Below are positions 1 through 9,892 of a stretch of DNA of 64,000 nucleotides, one piece after another (the stretch's first letter is position 1; each line of letters opens with the position of its first letter). The translations under genes were made by a program, and so were the position numbers. Source of the stretch: DALYJJ01 sp033763935 (GTDB lineage: Bacteria > Acidobacteriota > Terriglobia > Bryobacterales > Bryobacteraceae); NCBI GenBank assembly GCA_033763935.1, contig JANRJO010000107.1:186001-250000 (forward strand), written 5' to 3'. The notes below the pieces were generated by a model that did not search any database, had not been told where the DNA came from, and saw nothing but the letters and a program-made list of their open reading frames with translations.

Positions 1-191
1 AATACCGGTCCCTGAGCGTATTCGCAGGCGATCGGTTCCCAGCTTTGAACGAGGATGTCGTTCCCATTGCGCGTGCCGAACAGCACGCCGCCCATCTCCA
101 TCCCGCCGCGGGGGATCCGCTGGTAGCGGTCGACCACGGCCCGGCGGATCTCTTCGAGCAGGTCGCCGTCGTAGGCAATGCGAAGACTCAA
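1..191 (-). CDS. Partial JAMM/MPN-like protein (N-terminal part only)
   Basis: The frame enters from the left edge of the window; only about 63 N-terminal residues are visible and the 3' part lies outside. A TTG start at 189-191 is preceded by GGGAG about 7 bases upstream, and no ATG in this frame lies further upstream. The visible protein contains the segment GGMEMGGVLFG followed by a beta-strand-like stretch. This resembles the first strand and the conserved glutamate of JAB1/MPN/Mov34 (JAMM) metalloprotease folds, where the Glu precedes a G-G-x-L-x-G turn. The JAMM zinc histidines (HxH) would lie outside the window, so activity cannot be judged. It is divergent from the lipoprotein gene at 296. 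The family assignment is inference from a short segment. Confidence 0.5.
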   Translation of the reverse strand, partial: MSLRIAYDGDLLEEIRRAVVDRYQRIPRGGMEMGGVLFGTRNGNDILVQSWEPIACEYAQGPV

Positions 192-295
192 ATCATTACT
201 CCCGCTCTCTGTTGTTTCCCTATTGTATGTGCAAGCCGCGCCGCACTCCGAACTGGAAGCCGATTTGCTTGGTACAGGCGGAGAGGAGAATGGCC

Positions 296-958
296 ATGAA
301 GAAGCTTGTTCTTTCGACCGTCGCCGCGGCGGCGGCCGTGGCGGCTACGGGATGCGCAATGCGTGACACGAGCGCGTCCACAACCAACGCCCCCTCGGGT
401 CCGGTATACGCATCTACGACATCGACGGGTCTCATTCCGTCCGGAACCCAGGTTGTGATCCGCACAAACGAGGCGATTGCGGGAACCAAAGCCAGTGCCG
501 GGCAGACGTATTCGGCGGAAGTAGCGCGCGATATCGTAAACCAGAACGGGACCACGCTGGTTCCGAACGGCTCGCCCGCTCGCGTGTCCATCGTCGAGAT
601 GGGCGGCGGGACGGCGGGAACATCGCGGGAACTGCAACTGGCGTTGCAATCGGTAACCGTGAACGGTAGAACTTACAACGTGACGTCTGACGTGGCCGAG
701 CAGGGCGGCGACCGTGGTCTCGGCACGAACCGCCGGACGGCCGAGTACGTTGGCGGCGGGGCTCTGCTGGGTACGGTCATCGGCGCCATCGCCGGCGGCG
801 GTTCCGGAGCGGCCATCGGCGCTGCCGTAGGTGCGGCGGGTGGCGCGGCAACGCAGGTGCTGACCCGCGGCAGCGAGGTACGAGTACCCGCCGAAACGCT
901 CATCACCTTTCAAACCGAACGGCCCATCCGGCTGGCCGGCTTCCAAGGCAACCGCTAA
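296..958 (+). CDS. Glycine-zipper lipoprotein
   Basis: A 220-residue secreted lipoprotein of unknown function. The start at 296 gives MKKLVLSTVAAAAAVAATGC, a lipoprotein signal ending in a lipobox (ATGC), with GAGAGGAG at 281-288 ideally spaced; an ATG at 290 in the same frame is too close to that site. After the signal comes a beta-rich region, with 'SGTQVVIRTNEAI' resembling the SAF/beta-clip-like segments of acidobacterial surface proteins. A Gly/Ala-rich membrane-type segment with G-xxx-G repeats (about residues 155-185) follows, then a short strand ending 'AETLITFQTERP'. The arrangement recurs in the protein at 8161-8982. Likely anchored in the outer or inner membrane. The architecture is clear and the function is not known. 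Confidence 0.8.
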   Translation: MKKLVLSTVAAAAAVAATGCAMRDTSASTTNAPSGPVYASTTSTGLIPSGTQVVIRTNEAIAGTKASAGQTYSAEVARDIVNQNGTTLVPNGSPARVSIVEMGGGTAGTSRELQLALQSVTVNGRTYNVTSDVAEQGGDRGLGTNRRTAEYVGGGALLGTVIGAIAGGGSGAAIGAAVGAAGGAATQVLTRGSEVRVPAETLITFQTERPIRLAGFQGNR

Positions 959-975
959 ACGCCTTATTTGACAAG

Positions 976-1000
976 GGCAGGGGAGTGCCGCTCCCCTGCC
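976..1000. terminator. Strong hairpin after the lipoprotein gene
   Basis: A perfect 10-base-pair inverted repeat, GGCAGGGGAG then loop TGCCG then CTCCCCTGCC, begins 18 bases after the lipoprotein stop codon. No T-run follows, so it is either a terminator of the U-less kind or an mRNA-stabilising hairpin. It separates this gene from the oxoglutarate dehydrogenase gene. Confidence 0.5.
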
Positions 1001-1062
1001 GCGACCCGCCATTCCTGCTTCGGACAACCGCAACTTTCCCGAATCCACAAGCGGCCCTGGGC

Positions 1063-1068
1063 TATCAT
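1063..1068 (+). promoter_or_regulatory. Putative -10 element of the oxoglutarate dehydrogenase gene
   Basis: TATCAT lies 38 bases upstream of the ATG at 1107, in the only sizeable non-coding stretch nearby. No good -35 is visible, and the call rests on its resemblance to the -10-like hexamers seen before other genes in this window. Confidence 0.3.
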
Positions 1069-1106
1069 GAAACTGTAAAGCCCCAACCTGGGACCGCCCT
1101 ATTTCC

Positions 1107-4820
<3,714 letters not shown>

Positions 4821-4871
4821 GGGAACGTTCGCCCGGGCATCTGCGTCTCCTGACTACAGGGGGTAGTGCGC

Positions 4872-5816
4872 GTGGACACTCTGGCTTTGCTGGGTTCTAC
4901 GTTAGGGCTTGGCGTGCTGGCCGGCGTTCGCCTGTACGCTACCGTGCTGGGGGTCGGGCTGGCCATTCGTTTCGGCTTCCTCTCGCTGCATCCCAGCCTA
5001 CGGCACCTCGACGTGCTGGCCGAACCCTGGGTCCTTGGAGTCGCCGGCGCCCTGTTTCTGGCGGAGTTTGTCGCTGACAAGGTTCCGTGGTTCGACAGCT
5101 TCTGGGACTCGATTCACACGGTGATCCGTCCGGTGGGCGCGGCTTTTCTGGGTTTCAGCGCTTTCGGTTCGGTGGACCCGAAGTGGCAGACGCTGGCGGG
5201 ACTGGCCACCGGCGCCCTCGCTCTCAGCGGCCATAGCGCCAAGGCCGGCTCCCGGCTGGTGGTGAACCACAGTCCGGAGCCGTTCTCGAATATCGCCTTG
5301 AGCCTGGCCGAGGATGCGCTCGTGTTTGGCGGGACGTGGCTGGCGATCGAGCATCCGATCCTGACGCTGGTCCTGGTCGGCATCTTCGTGGCCGTGTTTG
5401 CCTGGCTCTCCCCCAAGCTGTTTCGGCTGCTCCGCCTGGAATGGACCGCCCTCGCCAGTTTTTTTCGAAGCGAACCCGAGCCCCCACCGCCCGGCCTCTT
5501 CGAGGGTGTGCCGCCCTGCCGTCTGACTGTCCGCTGCGCCGCCGAGAAGGGCGTGCGCGGGCTGCGTAACTCCATTGGATGGTTGTGCGTAGGGTCGGAT
5601 GAGCTGATCTTCGTGACGCGACGGCTCATGCGCCGCCGGGTGCATCGGCTGCGCCGTGGCGCCGTCCTTGGAGTGGAACTCCGTACCCGCCTGCTTTTCG
5701 ACTCTTTGGAACTACGGATTGCGGATGGCGCTCAGACTTTCCTGATTTTCCGCGATGAGCGTATCAGGGCCCGTGAGATCGTCGAGTCGCTCACGATGCC
5801 AATCCTTAGCCGGTAA
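4872..5816 (+). CDS. DUF4126 membrane protein with C-terminal PH-like extension
   Basis: A 314-residue integral membrane protein. The GTG at 4872 is preferred because AGGGGG at 4858-4863 is 8 bases upstream; the in-frame GTG at 4866 is too close. The N-terminal 190 residues are hydrophobic, with about five membrane segments and the DUF4126-type motif NHSPEPFSN after a glycine-rich loop. The last 110 residues are soluble, beta-rich and basic ('FVTRRLMRRRVHRLRRG'), resembling a small PH-like domain on the cytoplasmic side. Function unknown. It follows the oxoglutarate dehydrogenase gene by 51 bases with no visible terminator, so co-transcription is possible but no functional link is known. Confidence 0.8.
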   Translation: MDTLALLGSTLGLGVLAGVRLYATVLGVGLAIRFGFLSLHPSLRHLDVLAEPWVLGVAGALFLAEFVADKVPWFDSFWDSIHTVIRPVGAAFLGFSAFGSVDPKWQTLAGLATGALALSGHSAKAGSRLVVNHSPEPFSNIALSLAEDALVFGGTWLAIEHPILTLVLVGIFVAVFAWLSPKLFRLLRLEWTALASFFRSEPEPPPPGLFEGVPPCRLTVRCAAEKGVRGLRNSIGWLCVGSDELIFVTRRLMRRRVHRLRRGAVLGVELRTRLLFDSLELRIADGAQTFLIFRDERIRAREIVESLTMPILSR

Positions 5817-5941
5817 GGCCGCCAAAGACTTGCCACCTGGCAGCAATCCGCCGCCCCGGTGCCTGCTTGCGCACCGTTAAACCAACGACTTGCCTTTGGC
5901 CCCCGATCTGCCTTTATCCCTGCCGAGGAGCGAACGCACGA

Positions 5942-7231
5942 ATGCTTAACTCTTTCGTATCGGCACTTTCCGCACTTCGAGCGAATGGAACTGCAGTGGA
6001 CGCGGTGGGAAACAACTTGGCCAATCTCGGCACCGTGGGCTTCAAGAAGTCAGCGGTGCACTTCCGGGACGTGGTGGGAGACGTGATGAGCGGCTCTGGA
6101 GTCACGCAGGTGGGGTCCGGCGTCGCCGCCCCGTTCACTCCAAAGCAGTTTAACCAAGGCTCCATCCAGACCACGGGCGGATACCTGGACGCTGCGATTC
6201 AGGGAGAGGGTTTCTTCATTCTCCGCGCCAGCGCGGCCAACAGCAATTCAGCCAGCGTGTCCCGCCGCATGTACACCCGGGCAGGCAACTTCCGGGTGGA
6301 CGGCTCCGGTTTCCTCATCAGCCAGACCGGTGAGCGCGTGCAGGGCTGGTCGCTAAACACTTCCTTAAACGCAATCAGTACCTCGGACCCGATCGGGGAT
6401 ATTGTCGTTCCCGTCGGCAGCAGCCGGCCTGCGCGGGCCACCACGAACATCCAGGCCGACCTTAACCTGGACGGTTCCGCCTCCACGGGAACCGTGTTCG
6501 CGGTGCCCGTCGAAATCTACGATTCGCTGGGCAACCCCCACGTCCTGACGGCCAGCTATACGAAGACAGCGAACCCGGGCGAGTGGGAGTTGAATTTTAC
6601 GATGCCGTCCGAGAGCGGCACGGTCACGTTCACCCCGACGACGATTACCTTCGATGCCAACGGCGCGCTGCAGACGGTCCCCACCGGTCCGCCGGCCGGC
6701 AGCTTGGGCGGCATTGACATCGACTTTGCCAACGGGGCGGTCAACGACATTACGAACCTGACGTACTCGATGTGGGAATCTGTACCGAACCCGCCGGACC
6801 CTGGCGTTCCGCGCATCACGCAGTACTCCCAGCCATCGGCGGCTTCGGCGGTTAGCCAGGACGGTGCTCCGGCCGCGCAGTTGGTGGGTGTCAGCATCGG
6901 CGACGGCGGGAAGGTGCTCGCCCAATACTCCAACGGGAGCCGGGTGGAAGTCGCGCGGTTGTCACTGGCGACGGTCCGCAACCCCGACTCGCTGATCGCC
7001 ACCGGCAACAACAACTTCGTCCTCGGGGCCGAGACCGCTACCCCGACGATCGGCGAGGCGAACACCGGCGGCCGCGGCGCCATCGTCTCGAAGTCGCTCG
7101 AGTATTCGAACACGGACATCGCCGAGGAGTTCACGAAGCTGATCGTCTTCCAGCGCGGCTACCAGGCAAACGCGCGCGTGATCACCACCACCGACGAGAT
7201 CAGCCAGGAAACCATCAACCTGAAGCGCTAA
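5942..7231 (+). CDS. flgE: Flagellar hook protein FlgE
   Basis: A 429-residue protein of normal FlgE length, with both conserved termini of the FlgE/F/G family. The N-terminal rod-like motif is NNLANLGTVGFKKS (residues about 28-41), and the C-terminal helix includes ELIVFQRGYQAN-type sequence (here KLIVFQRGYQANARV) ending in INLKR. The middle has the FlgE D1/D2 beta domains. The start at 5942 places the first helix at residue 3, with GAGGAG at 5925-5930. It would polymerise outside the cell as the hook joining rod and filament. No other flagellar or chemotaxis gene lies in the window, and no sigma-28 or sigma-54 promoter could be convincingly recognised upstream. Confidence 0.93.
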   Translation: MLNSFVSALSALRANGTAVDAVGNNLANLGTVGFKKSAVHFRDVVGDVMSGSGVTQVGSGVAAPFTPKQFNQGSIQTTGGYLDAAIQGEGFFILRASAANSNSASVSRRMYTRAGNFRVDGSGFLISQTGERVQGWSLNTSLNAISTSDPIGDIVVPVGSSRPARATTNIQADLNLDGSASTGTVFAVPVEIYDSLGNPHVLTASYTKTANPGEWELNFTMPSESGTVTFTPTTITFDANGALQTVPTGPPAGSLGGIDIDFANGAVNDITNLTYSMWESVPNPPDPGVPRITQYSQPSAASAVSQDGAPAAQLVGVSIGDGGKVLAQYSNGSRVEVARLSLATVRNPDSLIATGNNNFVLGAETATPTIGEANTGGRGAIVSKSLEYSNTDIAEEFTKLIVFQRGYQANARVITTTDEISQETINLKR

Positions 7232-7253
7232 GGTTGCGCAGGCCGGAGATCGT

Positions 7254-8090
7254 GTGAGAAGGGGCGGCGGCGGCGCCCACTTCTTTACCGGCATGTCAGG
7301 CCTTATCCTGCTCCTCTCGGCGGTGTCGTTCGCTGCTGGTTCCGGCGGCGGCAACCCCGCCAGCGCCGGCCCGACCTACACGGCTTCGAGCCTCGTCAAC
7401 GCGGCTACCAATCTCCCGGGACCCCTCGCCCCGAACACGATCGCTTCCCTTTATGGAACCGGGCTGGCCTGGGGAACGAGGGCGATAACAGGCGAGGACC
7501 TGCGGGGCGGCTACCTCCCCACCCGCCTGATTGGAAGCGGCGTCGTCGTTCACCTGGCGCGCATCGCCGCCCCGCTCTACTATGTCTCGCCGACCCAGAT
7601 CAATCTTCTGGTTCCTTCCAGTATCCAGCCCGGCGAGTATGTCCTGCAGACGACGCTCGACGGACGCGCCGGCCCCGAGGTGCGGGTTACGCTCCTGCCG
7701 GCTGCTCCGGGGCTCTTCCTCAGCGGGGCGGAATGGGCGGTGGCCACACGGCCGGATGGCACTGTGGTGGACGCGCAGTCGCCAGCGCGGCCCGGGGAGG
7801 TGATTGTGTTCTATGCCACTGGCCTCGGTCCGGTAACCCCCCGGGTGGCGGATGGCGAACTGCCCGAGAGGGCGGCGGTCATCGTCGGCCGGAAGCAGTT
7901 CGTCCTGCGGCTGAACGGCGTGCCGGTGAACGACGATCGCATTCTCTACGTTGGAGTGACGCCTGGCTTCGCCGGGCTCTATCAGATCAACGTCGCTCTT
8001 CCCGAGGATGCGCCTGACGACCCGGAAGTGGAAATCCAGGTGGGCGACTACGGGAGCCCACGCGGCCCTAAAGTGGCGCTCCGGCGGTAA
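7254..8090 (+). CDS. Secreted TIGR03437-family (Solibacter C-terminal domain) protein
   Basis: A 278-residue secreted protein consisting almost entirely of the roughly 220-residue domain known as TIGR03437, described from Solibacter usitatus. The visible hallmarks are VNAATNLPGPLAPNTIASL after the signal, 'LYYVSPTQINLLVP', 'APGLFL', 'VFYATGLGPVTP', and 'GVTPGFAGLYQINVALP' near the end. In larger relatives this domain sits at the C-terminus of long secreted proteins; here it stands alone. GTG at 7254 has GGAG 5 bases upstream; ATG at 7293 is an alternative that leaves a cleaner signal peptide. Function unknown. It is one of the best taxonomic markers in the window. Confidence 0.88.
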   Translation: MRRGGGGAHFFTGMSGLILLLSAVSFAAGSGGGNPASAGPTYTASSLVNAATNLPGPLAPNTIASLYGTGLAWGTRAITGEDLRGGYLPTRLIGSGVVVHLARIAAPLYYVSPTQINLLVPSSIQPGEYVLQTTLDGRAGPEVRVTLLPAAPGLFLSGAEWAVATRPDGTVVDAQSPARPGEVIVFYATGLGPVTPRVADGELPERAAVIVGRKQFVLRLNGVPVNDDRILYVGVTPGFAGLYQINVALPEDAPDDPEVEIQVGDYGSPRGPKVALRR

Positions 8091-8136
8091 GGACCGCAAC
8101 GAAAGCGCAAGGGCATGCGTTTAAGGAGGTGTGGGC

Positions 8137-8142
8137 TACAAT
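8137..8142 (+). promoter_or_regulatory. Putative -10 element (TACAAT)
   Basis: TACAAT 18 bases before the ATG at 8161, with AGGAG (8149-8153) between the two. The same GCTACAAT string appears before the biotin carboxylase gene (52058), and TACAAT before 9072. No clear -35 is seen. Confidence 0.45.
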
Positions 8143-8160
8143 GACCTCAGGAGTACCACC

Positions 8161-8982
8161 ATGTCCCTGTGCCATCAATCCTTTCGCGCCAGCCTGCTGG
8201 CTGGTGCGCTGGCGGTAGCGGGCTTCGCACAGGAGTCGCAGCCGCCGGCCGGCGAGGCGAAAGGCTGGCAAAAGGCGGACTCCGGACCGGCGTATCTTCT
8301 CTCCGCGGGCACGCGCGTGCCCCTCGGCCTGATCAACAGCATCAGTACGCGGACGGCAGCCGAGGGAGACCGGGTCTACCTGGAGACGGTTTTTCCGATC
8401 ATGAGCGGCGGAAAGATTGTCATCCCCCCCGGGAGTTGGGTGACGGGAACGGTGACGCAATCGAAGCGTGCGGGCAGGATTAAGGGGCGCGCCGAGCTGT
8501 ACGTTCGCTTCGACTCGCTGATTCTGCCCAACGGAGTGACACGCGATTTCCGGGCGCGCGTGGGCGCGGTGGACGGGCGCGGAACCGAAGAACTGGACCG
8601 GGAAGAAGGCCGCATTCGCGGCGAGGGCACGAAGGGGCAGGACGCGATGGTAGTCGCTACGACCACCGCCACCGGCGCGTCAATTGGGGGCTTGGCTGGC
8701 GCCGTCGGAGGACGGCCGGGACTCGGCGTCGGCGCCGGGGCTCTGGGCGGTGCGGCGGCGGGCCTGGTGGGAGTGCTGGTGAGCCGCGGTTCCGATGCTG
8801 CGCTTCCGAAGGGCACCACGGTCGAGATGGTGCTGGACCGCGAGCTAGCCTTCAGCCCTGAGGAACTCGATTTCTCGCAGAGCGTTCCGAATCGCAGCGG
8901 ACTGTCGAACGGGCCGGGCCCGGCGCAGCGCCAGCCGCGGCAGGGCCTGGGTATGCCGGGACGGCGTTTTCCGCTTCTGTAA
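8161..8982 (+). CDS. Secreted protein with glycine-zipper segment
   Basis: A 273-residue secreted protein. The start at 8161 has AGGAG at 8149-8153 and yields a signal peptide ending A-G-F-A-Q. The mature part begins with a linker, then a beta-rich domain ('LLSAGTRVPLGLINSIST', 'IVIPPGSWVTGTV') resembling the TrbI/VirB10-like beta-barrel fold. A Gly-rich zipper (about 175-210, GGLAGAVGGRPGLGVGAGA) follows, then 'LPKGTTVEMVLDRELAF'. The order matches the lipoprotein at 296-958, so the two are probably distant paralogues. Function unknown. The TrbI-like resemblance is inference. The Pro/Gln/Arg-rich tail ends without a clear motif. Confidence 0.78.
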   Translation: MSLCHQSFRASLLAGALAVAGFAQESQPPAGEAKGWQKADSGPAYLLSAGTRVPLGLINSISTRTAAEGDRVYLETVFPIMSGGKIVIPPGSWVTGTVTQSKRAGRIKGRAELYVRFDSLILPNGVTRDFRARVGAVDGRGTEELDREEGRIRGEGTKGQDAMVVATTTATGASIGGLAGAVGGRPGLGVGAGALGGAAAGLVGVLVSRGSDAALPKGTTVEMVLDRELAFSPEELDFSQSVPNRSGLSNGPGPAQRQPRQGLGMPGRRFPLL

Positions 8983-9053
8983 GCCTGCGTACTAAGGTAG
9001 AAATTAAGGGAGTTCTAAGGTCTTTCCCCCTCGCCGCGAGGCGCCTCCGCCCT

Positions 9054-9059
9054 TACAAT
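9054..9059 (+). promoter_or_regulatory. Putative -10 element (TACAAT), very short leader
   Basis: TACAAT ends 12 bases before the ATG at 9072 and no Shine-Dalgarno lies between, so the transcript would have a leader of only about 6 bases. Confidence 0.4.
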
Positions 9060-9071
9060 GCAACTAGACAA

Positions 9072-9878
9072 ATGGACCTTTTCGGCGCGCTCGAAATCCG
9101 CATCTTCCTCGCCCTCGCCGTTGTTCTCGGTGTCGCCTTCGTTGCACTCGTCTGCGATGTCCTGAAGCGCAGCAACGAGCAGCTTCGGGACGTAAATACG
9201 GAACTGCGGGTGCGGCTGGAAGAGCGCCAGAGGATGCAGGCCGAGACTCGCGAGACGGCGCCGGTTGAGCGTGTCGCCCCTCCGCGCCCCGCCGGCCATA
9301 CACCGCGTAGGGAGAGGGACCGGAGGCCGGCGAGAACTCAGAGGCAGGGCGCGCCCGAGCAGGCGCCGGAAACGACGGCAACTTCGGTGGAACCCGCGTC
9401 CAGCCTCGTGCCGGCGCCGGCCGAGATGCCCGACCCGGGTATACTGCAAGCGGGGATCCACGACCGCTCCACGCTCGATTCGCTGCTCGAGAGCAATGCT
9501 CCGTTGCATGGAATCGCACTGGCGCTAGGAGTCAATGAGTCCTGTTCGCCCCCGCAGGCGGAGCTGTCGCGGATCGTCCGGCAGCTATTGCATGCCGAAG
9601 ACATTGCATTCCGGTACAGCGAAGCGGAGTTCATCCTCATCCTGCACGGAGAAGGCGGCGCGGCCGGGCAACGCCGGTTGAAGCAGATCGCCGAGTGCCT
9701 TTGGGACTACCAGTTCCGGAGCGTCGGACTGTACTCCATTCTGTTTACCTGGGGTGCGGCGGAGTCACGCGGCGAGTCCGTGGCCGTGGCGGTTGCGAAG
9801 GCACGCGAAGACATGGAGCAAACCCGGCGCAGCCGGAAGCCGGTCCCGATCGACGCGCGGCGCCGCCGGGGCGCATGA
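9072..9878 (+). CDS. Membrane-anchored protein with degenerate GGDEF-like domain
   Basis: A 268-residue protein. Residues 7-30 form one membrane helix, 31-60 a probable coiled coil rich in Glu/Arg, and 61-125 a Pro/Ala/Arg linker. Residues about 127-250 have the outline of a shrunken GGDEF domain: 'DRSTLDSLLESN' where family members have D-x-L-T-G-L-x-N-R, 'FRYSEAEFILIL' where they have RYGGDEF, and a final helix ending in E-D-M-E-Q-T. The active-site GGDEF is replaced by SEAEF (183-187), so diguanylate cyclase activity is unlikely. It may bind a partner or nucleotide as a non-catalytic domain. It is convergent with copA, with stops 14 bases apart. The domain identification is inference from motif order. 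Confidence 0.65.
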   Translation: MDLFGALEIRIFLALAVVLGVAFVALVCDVLKRSNEQLRDVNTELRVRLEERQRMQAETRETAPVERVAPPRPAGHTPRRERDRRPARTQRQGAPEQAPETTATSVEPASSLVPAPAEMPDPGILQAGIHDRSTLDSLLESNAPLHGIALALGVNESCSPPQAELSRIVRQLLHAEDIAFRYSEAEFILILHGEGGAAGQRRLKQIAECLWDYQFRSVGLYSILFTWGAAESRGESVAVAVAKAREDMEQTRRSRKPVPIDARRRRGA

Positions 9879-9892
9879 GGCGGATCCGCGGT

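Noticed and set aside
968..973. TTGACA as a -35 element upstream of the oxoglutarate dehydrogenase gene
   Set aside because: No -10-like hexamer lies 16-18 bases downstream (the position falls in the 976-1000 hairpin), so it is probably chance.
5817..5941. Sigma-28 or sigma-54 promoter before flgE
   Set aside because: A GGTGCC...TTGC string near 5858-5873 has the wrong spacing between GG and GC for sigma-54, and no TAAA...GCCGATAA is present.
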